From the NCBI RefSeq assembly GCF_014633365.1, contig NC_068346.1:19737030-19801029 (forward strand): a DNA stretch of 64,000 nucleotides. Reading direction: 5' to 3'. Shown here one piece after another: positions 32,815 through 43,774 of the stretch. Position 1 is the stretch's first letter, and every line of letters begins with the position of its first letter. This DNA comes from Diospyros lotus. Lineage: Eukaryota; Streptophyta; Magnoliopsida; Ericales; Ebenaceae. Position numbers and translations under genes: made by a program. The notes under the pieces are model-generated. The model made no database searches. It was not told the DNA's origin and saw nothing but the letters and a program-made list of their open reading frames with translations.

Positions 32815-33084
32815 AAAACCCACCTTGAAGGGGCTAAGGGAACATGGGCTAACGAAGTACCATCAATTTTGTGGGCATACCGAACAACTAGTCGAATCGT
32901 TACTGGTGAAACTCCATTCAATCTGGTATATGGAAAAAGGCCTTAATCCCCATTGAAATTTCAGCTAAGTCTCCTAGGCTGATGGTGTACTGGCTGCACT
33001 CCTCACCCTACAATTTAGATAGCCTCAATCAGTTTGGATGTTCAATGTTGAAATGGTGAGGAGGTTTAAACTCACCAGTGTGTG
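32815..33084 (+). pseudogene. Gypsy O integrase, C-terminal part
   Basis: Continues the integrase after solo LTR P: a broken [20 protein letters not shown] stretch (about 32868-32930) and YGKRP, the WAYRTT...TGETPF...YG motif of Gypsy integrases. Stops and a shift follow, then a short Met-rich, leucine-poor tail. Similarity is lost near 33084. Confidence 0.85.
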
Positions 33085-34336
33085 AGTGTAGTTGTAGCAC
33101 AAATATAAATTCCGAACAAGTCCGGGTCGATTCACTGGGAGGTTTATTTAACAAAAGAATTGTTCATTCGGGTTGATTTATCCAAAGAGAGTTAAGTTTT
33201 CTTGATTGTGAAAAGGTTTTTTGGAATATTAAAAAGGTCTTGGGTTGAGGCGAGTTCAGAACCAATGCCTAATAAATCTCTTATAGCAATTTAAACAGCA
33301 ACATTAATCTGAAATAAATAGAGGATCATTTGGTAGTTATAATTCAAGATACGAATGATTCTCAGCTAAGAAACCCTCATACATAATATGAGGGTTCCAG
33401 GTTAAGATGTCACTGTAAATTGTATTATACTACAGACTATGATTTGATCGTCTAAGCTTGGGTATATCTCATCTCCAATTCTAGCAACTCTCATACATGG
33501 CATGAGAGTTCTAAGTTAGGATGATGACCTAATCCAAACTCACAAAACCATTTACACACTCAACTCGAGTTTAACTCAGATAAATCTTGCATTCATCGAG
33601 GTTTGGCTTATCTTGAGATTCAAGAACATTGGACACTATCCTCGCCTTAACCTAAGATTAGATTTAGCTACTCATTTCTATTTAAAAGTTAATTAACAAG
33701 AATTTAAATAGCGTAATTTAAATAACAGAATTTAAATGATAGGAATTAAGATAGCATAAACTAACCGGCCATTTAAGCGGTGGATAATTAAAAGACAAGA
33801 ATTAAAATTGCAGAAATTTAAAGGCAGAAATTAACCAGCCATTTAGGCGGTAGATAATAAAGTAACAATAAATGACATAAGAATTTAAAAGAAGAAAGGA
33901 AGGGAGTAAGATTACGAGAGAAAACAAGAGAGAGAATAAGAGCAATTCTCTAAGAGAAACTCTAAGAACAAAACTAAACTTTGATTCAAGTAATAACCAC
34001 CTCTTTTACAAATGCACCAAAGTGAGCTATTTATAGCTCACAAGATGCAATACAAGCCACATAATTATTCAACAAAACATTCACCTAACTAGTAGAAAAA
34101 AATTAGGTAAAAGACAAAAAATACAAAAGACTTTGTGTGGTGGACTTCTCATAAGAATACAAAAGACTTTAGGTGGTGGACTTCTCATAAGAATACAAAA
34201 GACTTTAGGTGGTGGACTTCTCATAAGAATGCAAAAGACTTTAGGTGATAAAACACTTATAAAAATTCAAAACAAAGAAAAGTCTTCTACAAATTGGGCT
34301 TTGTTGGGCCTTTGATTGGTCTTGGGCCTTTGATTG
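33085..34336. other. AT-rich non-coding repeat DNA
   Basis: Starts GTGTGAGTGTAGTTGTAGCAC and contains CAAGTCCGGGTCGATTCAC, related on the other strand to 8180-8242. Two nearby copies of AACC(G/A)GCCATTTA(A/G)GCGGT (about 33765 and 33831) form a short direct repeat. It also holds the 36-bp tandem repeat. No gene is seen; perhaps leader or 3' untranslated DNA of a retroelement. Confidence 0.5.
34129..34247. repeat. 36-bp tandem repeat, about 3.3 copies
   Basis: Unit GACTTTAGGTGGTGGACTTC followed by TCATAAGAATACAAAA, three full copies and 11 bases of a fourth. A plus frame reads it as a 12-residue repeat (GGLLIRIQKTLG), a by-product of the length being a multiple of three. Confidence 0.93.
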
Positions 34337-34568
34337 GTCTGGAGACGACACAACGGGCGATGATGCTTGGGGCTAGAAGTCAACATCTCATTCCACAAGA
34401 ATTTCTTCAAAAAGGAATTTCATTTCATAGTACAACATATAACATCGTTTAAACACAAAGCACACACTGACACACTAATAAGCAAAATAAAAATCGTCCA
34501 AGATTTTTTTCTTTGGGCAGGCTGACTTCTAGCCCCAAGCATCATCGCCCGTTGTGTCGTCTCCAGAC
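34337..34568. repeat. Perfect 46-bp inverted repeat with 140-bp spacer
   Basis: Arms at 34337-34382 and 34523-34568 are exact reverse complements (GTCTGGAGACGACACAACGG ... GGCTAGAAGTCA). The right arm is the end of the minus-strand gag-like ORF at 34524-35130; the left arm is an inverted copy of it. Just before the left arm, GGGCCTTTGATTGGTCT is duplicated in tandem. Confidence 0.93.
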
Positions 34569-35130
34569 TCAACCTCAGGTTCATTGGGGACGTTGTGTAC
34601 AGTTGTCCCTCCCTCCTCATCATCTGAGCTAAGGTAGCCAACACCCAACACCTATCATATTGGCTTCGACTACCTTGATGTCGTCCCAATCTCCATCTGA
34701 GTCAAACATTTCTTCTCCTTCCACTACAATCCCTTCGTACATGTTAGCGGTATGGTTATGGAATTGCTGACAATAGAAGTATAAGGACGCATAATTTCCT
34801 TAAAGGTGAAGTCCTTTACCTAGGTCTCTCCAAACCCCCCTCCAAGTGATTTATCAGAAAATCCACCTCGGCATGCATCAGGCTCAGTTGCATGAAACTG
34901 CTTGGTGGCACATCTCTTAATATACCTTCAAGAATATCTAGGCGACCGAAGATGTCTTCCATAATTGGTTCATTGTCTACCTATCGATTGATCTAGTGGG
35001 TCACCCCGAATTGCTCAAGGTAGTCTCCTTCCATTCTGACATATCAAAAACTGATCAGATTTCTTAATCTATATTTTTCTAAACCTCGGGTTCATAGATT
35101 CCTAATGATCTCTCCTAAGTCTCCAAATAA
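34524..35130 (-). pseudogene. Unrecognised acidic retroelement ORF (gag-like), minus strand
   Basis: Starting near MSEWKETT (about 35040) downstream of an LTR and PBS, the minus strand encodes, with stops and shifts, EPIMEDIFGRLDILEGILRD, SFMQLSLMHAEVDFLINHLE, then an acidic tail (MFDSDGDWDDIKVVEAN, SSDDEEGGTTVHNVPNEPE, GDDTTGDDAWG) ending in TAG at about 34527. The order LTR, PBS, leader, ORF suggests gag or a gag-like first ORF. I do not recognise the family, and no zinc knuckle is visible. Coding character is inferred from the consistent acidic composition over one strand. Confidence 0.45.
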
Positions 35131-35136
35131 AGTTTT

Positions 35137-35148
35137 GCTCTAATACCA
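35137..35148 (-). other. Primer-binding site, slightly altered
   Basis: On the minus strand TGGTATTAGAGC, one base different from the initiator Met tRNA site TGGTATCAGAGC, two bases inside the LTR at 35151-35396. Confidence 0.8.
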
Positions 35149-35150
35149 AC

Positions 35151-35396
35151 TGTAACATTCCACATCGAGTGATAGGAAGGACCAAAATAACTTACCCTGA
35201 TGGGCCTACGCAAACTTCCCAGGGGGGTTACCCATCCTTGAGCTTCCCCAGCTCAAGCACGCTTAATTTGAGAGTTCTATTTCTACATTTAGCCCAAAAG
35301 GTATCTAGCTGGTGTTAAGGTATCCAACTGGTGTTATTTCCTTCCTTACTTATCCTCGATATATATTACCCTTCTCTAGGCTCTTGGGGTATTACA
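35151..35396 (-). repeat. Cassandra-like LTR with 5S-like block, minus strand
   Basis: 246 bp; on the minus strand TGTAATACCCCAAGAGCC to GGAATGTTACA. Clearly related to the Cassandra LTRs at 7112-7750, including the 5S-like TTAAGCGTGCTTGAG, GATGGGTAACC and CTGGGAAGT (plus 35210-35278). It has a short internal duplication: AGTTGGATACC next to AGCTAGATACC. A PBS follows, but no second LTR is found at the distance expected for a TRIM; instead an apparent ORF follows. Either the partner LTR is lost or the LTR belongs to a larger element. Confidence 0.85.
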
Positions 35397-36964
35397 TATT
35401 TGGCTCGGAGCTAAGGCGCTGACTCTAAGAAATTGAAGGCCAAAGTTATGAAGGGAAAGGCTAAAGCCATGGCTAAAGCTGGTCTCAAAGACTCTTACCG
35501 AACCCTTCTCTACATTAGCCACTCAATTTTTGGCAAGATAGGGAGCCTTAGTTCAATATTCAGACTGTATCCTATGGTTGCAATAGAGAAGGGTGACATC
35601 ACCCTCTAACATTCGGGAAGGCGTGCCCTTAAGGTAAGCTCGGACAACCTCGTTCTTGTTGGCCTCCCTACGGTATATCTTAGCACTGGCCATGATCCTA
35701 AGTCAAACTAGATAAGCTAAGATAAGCAGAGAGTGAAACAAACTTTCTCTCTGGGTAAGACCTGTTGCAGAAAGGTCACTCTTGGGAAGAGATGTTCCTA
35801 TCAGGGAGCCTAACTCTCAGAAAGACAGGTCTTTCTCTCAGAGAGAAGGGAATTACTTTAGAGAATTACTTTAGAGGAATGGATAAAATTCTGTCAAAGG
35901 AAAGAAAAATATTTTGGAGAGAAGAAAGTCTTTCGGAAGGAAACCTGAATTCTTTCAGAGAGATAGAGAAATCTCTTAAAGAGAGGAGTCGCAATGGATT
36001 TTCTTGCGAAGAGAAAGTTGCAGTGAGAACAAAGGTTTGGCAAAGAACTCGATAAGCATAAAAACGTTACTGCAATAATGGCCCATTTATAAGAGGACCC
36101 CCAAAAAGCCGAAGCAGCGAAGCTTGCAAAGGTAGATCTTTTAGAGAGGATGAACTCTTTGCATTCACCCAGCAGTAAAAGTAAAGAGAAGGGGGAAATT
36201 ATGGTACCCTATCTCTCTAAGAGAGCTCTCTCAGCTAGAAGGTTGTAGAGGTCTATCAGCAGCTGCCAAGAGGCCCTCTTAGAAAGATCCTCGAAAGAGT
36301 TCTCTCAAATAAAATCTTCGAAGAAGCCTCTACGAGAGGATTCTCTCTACAGAAGCTCTACGAAGGCCTGTTGCACACGTGTCCCCATTAATCATCAAGA
36401 CGTGAACTTCTATAAAAGGCAAGACATAACACGATTGATGGGACTTGAACATCTAGTAACTGATATTGATTCTCTCAAATTTCCCTTTCTAAAGTACTTT
36501 TCATTTCTTTCCATGACCTTTCTTTTATCCCATACTAACTTGACTGTCAAAAGGTCTTTGCGAGAAATCCTTCTTGCAAGCCTTCTCACATTTGTCTTGC
36601 ACTGCAGCTCTTCTAGAAGTTGAGTCCAGGTAGTCAGTGTCCCTCCGAGAGAACTTATGTTTTCTCCAAGGTCGTTGAAACACCTTCTCGAGAGAAGATT
36701 GTTCTCTTTCCAAAAGCCGATTGATTCCTCTCCAAGTAGTGTTCTAGACCCCCTCCGAGAGCCACCTTTAGAAACCAGGCACCAAGCCAATTAAACCCAT
36801 TCGAGAGAGAGATCATCTCTTCAAGATATCACTCTCCCTCTATGAGGAACTTTCTCTTCGAGAGACCCCTATCCACAAGGCTTTCTCAGCCCTTCTCTCT
36901 TCTCTTAGGAAGCCCTCTCTTTGAGAGAGTTCTGTCAACTGTTCTACTTTTGGACATCGACATC
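35397..36964. repeat. Region rich in CTCTC...GAGAG words (field 6)
   Basis: From about 35700 to 36950 the DNA is full of self-complementary purine/pyrimidine words: CTCTCAGAGAG, TCTCTAAGAGAG, CTTCTCGAGAAG-like CTTCTCGAGAGAAG, ATTCGAGAGAGAG, CTTCGAGAGACC and CTCTTTGAGAGAG. Apparent frames (e.g. 35765-36055 plus, 36410-36790 minus) translate this repeat and have no recognisable domain. A minus frame of about 46 codons near 35555-35695 is not recognised. The region lies downstream of the RNase H of Copia F (minus sense), so it could be that element's 3' LTR, but I find no matching copy at the other end. Confidence 0.6.
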
Positions 36965-37264
36965 TTACTCGGCTTCAGACAATGATTTCCCTCTCTCTAA
37001 AGAAATTTTTGTTGTTGTATTTTTGGCAACAATAAAATGGAAGCGTCGCTCGATGTGTTTAGACTTCTGGTGAGACCTAGACTCCCTTGCCTGTGCAATG
37101 GCTCCATTGTTGTTGCAATATAAGGATATCGAAAACTCAATGGATGAGACCACTTCAAGTTCGGCAATAAACTTCCTCATCCAAACAACCTCCTTTGTAG
37201 CATCGCATGCCGTAACATATTTGGCTTATATAGTAGAGTCTGCAGTTATTTCTTGCTTGCAACT
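36965..37264 (-). pseudogene. Copia F RNase H, C-terminal part
   Basis: Minus-strand translation gives SCKQEITADSTI, then AKYVTACDATKEVVWMRKFI and AELEVVSSIE, CNNNGAIAQA and HQKSKHIERRFH. This is the second half of Copia RNase H, with the usual Glu of TTEAEY replaced by a stop. Similarity ends after ERRFH (about 37025); the frame's remaining residues look unrelated. The N-terminal half lies beyond insert J: SWKS (38042 onward) joins CKQ exactly when J and one copy of its TSD are removed. Confidence 0.85.
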
Positions 37265-38041
37265 TGTAACGACCCGATTAATTGAAATTTAATGGAATTT
37301 TTGGATGAAAATGAGCAATTATTTTTGATTAATTGAGGAGGGAGAGATCGAACCTGTAGCCAAACAAGTTCAAAGCTGGGTTTATGTAAAAAAAAAAAAA
37401 AAATTCGGAGCAGCCCAACTAGCACCAAGCCCAGGCGTGCGAGCGCCACACGGGCCGCATGCAGGCAGCTAGGCGTGCAGCCACGCGGCCAGGCACGGCT
37501 AAGCGCGCCACGCAAGGCCCTACTGAGAGCCCACATGGCTGCCTCATGCAGCCACGCATCCAACCTATTTTTTGTCCCAAAAAAAAAAGTTCAGAGCATC
37601 CCAGCTAGCACCAGTTATACTTGCTTACTTTCTTCCAGTTATACTTGCTGGGCCTTGTGGCTCATATTTACTTACATCATTCCTGGTAAGGGTAAGGCTA
37701 AAGTAGAGGGCGAGCTAAGTGAATCAGGATTCATGGGGTAGTAGTGTGTACAGACCCGTCTCAATCAAGGGTCCTTGGGGGGTGTTTTGTGGTGTGTAAT
37801 ATTAAGTTATGCTTGTTTATGTTTTAGGTTGTACCCCTGAGAGGATATGGTGGGTTGTGCACCCTAATAAGGTGTGTAACATTAAGTTACGTTATGGGTA
37901 TGTGGACCCAAATGTATTTGTTTATGAGTAAGAATGTATGAGTGTGGCTTTCGTTGTCAATATAAAGAAGGATGTGTAATGTTTCTAATTGGTTTGGCAA
38001 TTATGTCATCTTGTTGTGGGTCCCTGACTAAGGGGCCTACA
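37265..38041. mobile_element. Solo LTR J, TSD CAACT/GAACT
   Basis: 777 bp, TGTAACGACCCGATT to GGGGCCTACA, with 5-bp flanks CAACT (37260-37264) and GAACT (38042-38046) that match at four positions. Removing it restores SWKSCKQ in the Copia RNase H. Inside, a GC-rich block (37420-37560) lies between two related stretches: poly-A followed by GAGCAGCCCAACTAGCACCA (about 37385-37425) and by GAGCATCCCAGCTAGCACCA (about 37577-37612). Orientation is not decided. Confidence 0.82.
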
Positions 38042-38393
38042 GAACTCTTCCAGCTAACTACCCCTTTATTACAGAAAAATTACAAACTCGGATGTAGACT
38101 TTCTATCATCCATATCAGATTGGAAATCTGAATCAGTGAACCCGTCAACACGGAGATCACCCTCTTCATATATCAGTAACAAATCCTTAGTCTTTCTCAA
38201 ATACTTAAGGATACACTATACTATTGTCTAGTGTTTCATACCTAGATTGGACTAATATCTACTCTTGATACTCACAGCATATGTGATATCAAGTCTTGTA
38301 CATAGCATAGCATACATAAGGCTCCATGCAGTTGAGGTATAAGGGATCTTTTGCATGCTCTCCATCTCTTCGGGTGTCTTGGGAGACATTCTT
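38042..38393 (-). pseudogene. Copia F RT end and RNase H start
   Basis: Minus-strand reading from 38393: MSPKTPEEMESMQKIPYTS, then SLMYAMLCTRLDITYAVSI (the CTRPDI region of Copia RT ends), and after shifts DRKSTSEFVIFL and SWK of RNase H. It follows HGIHLSKG at 53888-53920 once insert H is removed. Several stops. Confidence 0.85.
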
Positions 38394-38787
38394 TGTAATA
38401 CCAGAGAATTTCTTGAGGACTTAATTGTAATTTTTTATTGGGGCATAAGTGAAATTTTTCCAAAATTTGGGGGCTAAAGTGTAAATTTCCAAATTTTTTG
38501 GGTTAAAATGTAATTTCTCAAAAGTTGGTGGGACCAAGTGAAATTCATTGAACTTGAGGGCTTGGGAGGTCAAGGCCTAAGTGCAAAGAGGCAAAAATTA
38601 AAGGACCAAATAGCAAGGCAGGTCTAAAACCAGCCATGGACGGTGGCTACCGAAGCCACCATCAGGGAGGCCTTATCTCGGCCAATGGGACTGTTTATGG
38701 CCATCAGGGCCTAGGCTGAAGTCTTGGCATGCAAGGCATGGTTGTGATTGGTCGAAGGTGTGGCTGAAAGTGGCTATAAATAGTCGA

Positions 38788-40203
38788 TGTAACACACCAA
38801 ATTTTCGAGCGTGTTATAACTTAGGATTTCAGGAATTCTTTTTCTTTTTCACATCGCAACCATTACTATACGACATACAATTCCCAAAAATCCCAATTTC
38901 ACCTTCTCAGCCTAACAAGCCCAATAACACAAATAGCTAAGATAGCTGATATAGTTACAAATACAGAAGCTAGATTGAACCTAATATGATACACAACAAT
39001 AATGCTTTATTGATCAAATAAGAAACAATTTAAGATGTCTACAAGATATATTACATGGACATCATTTCTCGAAAGAGATAACCGAATGCCTTAAACATGA
39101 CCAAAAACATACTAAGGTTCGCATCAACTGAATTCCGTATACATACATAAATATATGCTAAAACATGCTACAAACAGCAAACAAACTTATCCTTCAACCA
39201 TTTCTTTTCCCTTAGAGCCACTTGTCGAACCTAGAACGTTTGAATATTCCAGGGATATAGTCCAATTAGAAGATGAATGTTCTAGTGAGAACTCTAAAAC
39301 TATTTATATACTTGCACGAACAAATATAAAACGTATGAGGAAATAACAAGGACTATTCCGAAGAGCCTCATGAATATGTCAACCTCCCCCAACGAGAGCT
39401 TTCTCAGTGGCGCATGCACAGTGCCTCTCGGGAGGTCCCTAACCATGTCACCCTAGCCCAACCTCATAGAACTCATGCAATTATTTCAAATCTTCTAAAA
39501 TCTTCTCCAATCATTCCAAATCTTCTAAAATATTCTCTAATCATTCCAAATCTTCTAAAATTTTCTACAATCATTCCTATTCAAATCTAATCGTATCAAA
39601 TCTTATCCAAATCAAATTACATCCAATCAAATCTTATCTAATCAAATCTTATTAAATCAGATCTTATCAAATCTTATCCTTAAAGTCATCATGATACTTC
39701 ATATTTATCTCTAAAGTTATCATGAGCCTTCATCCTTATCTCTAAAGTCATCATGAGATTTTATCTTATCTCTAAAATCATTATGAGGTTTTATCCTTAA
39801 TCTCCTAGATGGCTCTAAGAAAAATGTTTTTAGAATTACACTTTAACCCGAACTTTTTGGGTAATTGCACTTAGACCCCTTTCAACTTTGTCCTTGGGCC
39901 ATTTTTTAATTACACTTATGCCCTTGGAGAAATGATTAATTACGCTAATACCCCTAATTTTTAGGTAAATTACACTTTTACTTTAATTTCAATATTTACG
40001 ATTTTGCCCCTAGCTCAGAAACTGAACTTCTCCTCCCTCAAGACCTTCATAACCCTTTGAAATGTCCTACTTCCTCAAATATTTACGTCCCAAGGTACTC
40101 TCTTCCATTGATTCTGTAATTTATTTTTCTATCAAGCCATTTTTTTGGTATTCTAAACTCACTTAAAATACGTGCCAACCTTACAAAAATATGGGGCATT
40201 ACA
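38788..40203 (-). mobile_element. Solo LTR G, diverged relative of the E family
   Basis: 1416 bp, TGTAACACACC to GGGGCATTACA on the plus strand. Flanks GTCGA (38783-38787) and GCTGA (40204-40208) match at three of five positions, so the TSD is weak. The right part (AATTACACTTATGCCC..., TTTACGATTTTGCCC, CAGAAACTGAAC) is clearly related to the ends of E1 and E2 (e.g. 23690-23790). A degenerate array of AATC(A/T)TATC(C/A)AAATC-type words runs at about 39480-39680. No gene. Confidence 0.75.
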
Positions 40204-40274
40204 GCTGAGATGTGTCGAGGGTTTCTTCAAAATTAAATTGGGTAATCCGAGTGTTTGAGAGTAGACAGCACCCT

Positions 40275-42273
40275 TGAAAGTAAAGCAAGATCACTACGGG
40301 GCAAGTAGCGTAGTTCAAAATTTTGAACCTTACCCCGATCCCGGCGATTGGATCAACGTCGAAATCAAACAATCACATACATAATAAAGTAAATCTAACC
40401 TTTAGATTTTTCAATCGTTAGTAGATTCGAGCCATCCAAGCAATCGGCCTCTAACTCGTGATACGCGACATGCGTCCGTTGGAAAGGAAAGTGGAATAAG
40501 AGTGCTAGCTCCTTCTCCTTTTCGCGGCTTGTGTATAGACGAAAAAGAACGCCCACATTTCAAATTGATGCCAAAAGAAACAGGGAAGAGTTAATGGCAA
40601 TACGTTTTTCAACTCTTGAAAAATGACACCAAAACTCTCTACCATTTTGGGCAACCCACAAAGGGATATTTATAGTGAAATATCCTAGGGTTTCTAAAAC
40701 CCTAATGGATTGGACTAGCCCATTAATTCTAATTTAATTAGAATCTTAAGTGAGTTTATTCTAGTCCAACTAGAAATATAATTAAATGGCCCAAATCCTT
40801 TTATAAGTTTAAATAAAATATTTTGACCCAAATCTAATTCAAACCCAAATATAATATTTAATATTTAGCCCAAATCTAATTTGGTCCAAATATAATATTT
40901 AATATTTGGTCCAAATCTAATTTAGTCCAAATATAATATTTATTTTAATATTTGGCCCAAATCCAATTTAGTCCAAATATAATATTTAATTTAATATTTG
41001 GCCCAAATCTAATTTAGTCCAAATATTAACTTAGCCCCAAAAATATTTCATTTCCTATTTGCTACTCCAACAAATAGAAAATTATTAAATTAGAAACTCC
41101 TTCCTAATTTAATCAATTGTTATTTTAGGAAACTCTTTCTATTATGACGACTCCTTGTCATATCAATGTCATTACGTCTATTTGTTCTTTTTCCATGAGA
41201 ACCTACAACGGCACAATTTCTTGTCGAAGTGTCCCACTTAACCATAAGTCCACTCTCCTGGTTTAAGCCAGGGACCGTGCCTATTGCGTATGACTCATTA
41301 GGCTTCCGAATATGTTGGCAATGTGTCGGTACAAACACATAAGACAAGATTGGCCTCTAGCAAGGCATCATGCCTACCCAATTATTCAGAAGGATTCATA
41401 ATCCGTAAATAACCTTTCACGAGCATGGTTACCGTGTAATACGATCCTCTCATCAATGTATCTTATGTGATCTCAAGTATGGCGATGTGTTGCTTGATAA
41501 CGATCACATGAGTTTTCTTCAGTCTTTCGGATATCTTCACTTAATTAGAAAGTAAATCAATAACTCCTTATTGATCTCTTTCACCATGGCCATGGATTTA
41601 AAGTGAATATCCACCGAAGGCACCTTAGATACATCATCCTCTATCAAGGGATAGACGAGTCCCATCTTGGTTATACACCCATCTCCATAAGCCTCACGAT
41701 ATGCCCCACAATCACCCACGTGCAGCCTTTATCTAGGCCCATCGAAACGATGTCAAAGCATATCGGTCTTCTTATGAGATGACCGTGACAACCTCAGGTC
41801 CAAGGATTAGTTACACCCATCTCGTATGAGAATTCCATCAACATATAACCAAAATGGATTCTCATGGTGAGTCATGTCTAGTGACACGTTCTCCAACATT
41901 GGTCACCTATGTACTTGTTTAAGCATCCCCATGCCTATGGGTGTGAGACCCCCATTGCTATCACACAGCAAAAACATAGCACATACAAGTTTTACCGTAA
42001 TTGTCAATGTCCATTCTTGACATTGCTACGACTTGGGACGTTTAATGATGTCTAGAAACTGTGATGCATCATCTCACATCTTTATAGATTAATCATAGTA
42101 TACATCATATGAACTTCTATCTAGTTTCATTCGGTTATTACAATAATAATAGGAAACTAATAGAATGACTTCTTGTGAATTTGAACAACTCCTTATTCAA
42201 ATAATAAACATGATTACAATTGTCAGTGTACAACATGCCTAATCTGATTGGGTCTAGAGCACCTACACTAACG
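40275..42273 (-). repeat. 3' LTR of Copia T2
   Basis: 1999 bp. On the minus strand the first base pair of TGTTAG is mutated to CGTTAG. Ends TACTTTCA. Highly similar to 51109-53107 with scattered substitutions. Confidence 0.92.
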
Positions 42274-42288
42274 TTCTCCCACTTGCAC
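42274..42288 (-). other. Polypurine tract of Copia T2
   Basis: Minus-strand GTGCAAGTGGGAGAA next to the 3' LTR start. Confidence 0.82.
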
Positions 42289-43740
42289 TAGAGTCAATAC
42301 TCATGTATCTTATACCTGATGATTGAACATGACTTTCATGTTTCTCTTAGGATAGAGCTTTAGTCAAGGGATCTACGATGTTGTCATCTATCGACATCTT
42401 CTCTATATATGTCACATCAGCTGATAATCTCCATTATCATATGGTGATGTCGCAATACAAATTTGGTCTGTTGATGAGACCGTGGTTCCTTCGCTTGCGC
42501 GATGGCTCCATTGTTGTCCCAATAACTGTTATTGGATCAACAATGCTGAACACCACTTTAAGTTCATCAATGAACTTACAGATCCATACAACCTCCTTAG
42601 CTGCTTCGAAGTTTGTTATGTATTCGACTTCAGTTGTTGAATTTGCCACTATCTCTTGTTGGAACTCTTCCAACTCATGGCCCAGCCATATAGGCATAAT
42701 ATGAATTTCGACTGTACGTGATTTTAAAATCATCATGGTCGAATTGAAAACTGGCATCCATGAACCCCTTCATGGTAAGCTTTCATTCTCCATATGGAAA
42801 AAACATCTCTTTAGTGCTTCACAAGTACTTAAGAATGTTTCTCATAGCAATCTAGTGTTTCTCACCTGGATCAGCTTGATATCTACTACATATGCTCAAA
42901 GTATATGCGATATCAGGCCTCATACATAACATGGCATACATAATCGAGCCAATAGCCAAGGCATATGGTGCTCAACTCATCCTATCTCTCTCATCTTGTA
43001 TCTTCGAACACATAGCCTTGGAGAGATGTATTCCATGTGACATGGGAAGACTTCTCCTCCTAGAACCTTCCATGCTAAACCTCTTTAGCACCCTGTCAAT
43101 GTACGTGCTATGGGAGAGTGCTAGCAACCTCCTGGATCTATCTCTATAGATCCTTATTCCCAGAATATAGGCTGCTTCTCCCAAATCCTTCATGGAGAAA
43201 ATATTTTGAAAGCTATATTTTAACTAATTGCATCATGGGAACACCATTCCCTATGAGCAATATATTGTCCACATATAGGACTAAAAGAACCACCACGCTC
43301 CCACTAACCTTCTTATAAACACAAGGATCAACTTCCCTTTTGTGAAAAATCAAACTTTTTAATCTTTTCATCAAAACATTGATTCTAACTCCGGGATGCT
43401 TGCCTTAGTCCATAAATGGACCTTTGCAAGTTGCATATCTTATTTGCATGTTTATGAGTAACAAAACCATTAGGCTGTGTCATATACACATCCTCGACCA
43501 GGTTTCCTTTAAGGAAAGTTGTTTTGTCATCCATCTGCCATAACCCAGAGTCAATGTCAGACATTGCCTCATCATAGGTAGTTGGCTCATCGTTCTCAGC
43601 TAGAAGCACATCTCCATGTGCCAAGATGAGAAATCCATATCTCTCTTGCTCGCGAGAAACTCTCATTGACCTATGAGGTTCTTGTATAGAAGGTTGGGGA
43701 GTTGACACAACATCTTGTGTCTAATCTTTTTCGGGTTCCT
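42289..43740 (-). pseudogene. Copia T2 reverse transcriptase and RNase H remnant, with the shared RT deletion
   Basis: Minus strand: YDEAMSDIDSGLWQ joins MDDKTTFLKGNLVEDVYM at about 43541, the same junction as in T1, so the block with VWTLVD and CKW is absent. RSIYGLRQASRS follows (about 43390), then a shifted frame with LYVDNILLIGN (plus about 43258), MKDLGEAAYILGIRIYRD (43193-43140) and RNase H traces ANSTTEVEYITNFEAAKEVV (about 42650-42590). RNase H is badly degraded. Stops and shifts are mostly at other places than in T1, so those arose after the copies separated. Confidence 0.92.
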
Positions 43741-43774
43741 AGAGGGGAGTATTTGTTTGTGGTTTGCCTCAAAT

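Larger units (their letters stand above)
20148..33084 (+). mobile_element. Ty3/Gypsy retrotransposon O (Tat/Ogre-like), broken by solo LTRs
   Basis: A plus-strand pol in Gypsy order: protease, RT, RNase H, integrase. Its pieces are 20148-21888, 23904-24967, 27634-28278 and 32815-33084. Three solo LTRs split it, and deleting each one restores the reading sequence. Its own 5' LTR and most of gag are missing: the left edge abuts the truncated Copia LTR at 20147. No 3' LTR is recognised; similarity fades near 33084. Wording such as LAGDTSASRKAYAHQ, NNVAEYEGLIAGM and ANGQA is typical of the Tat/Ogre-like branch. Stops and active-site changes make it inactive. Confidence 0.9.

Noticed and set aside
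20148..33084. Endogenous pararetrovirus
   Set aside because: The order PR-RT-RH-INT with an HHCC integrase is that of Ty3/Gypsy; plant pararetroviruses lack integrase, and no movement or coat protein motif is seen.
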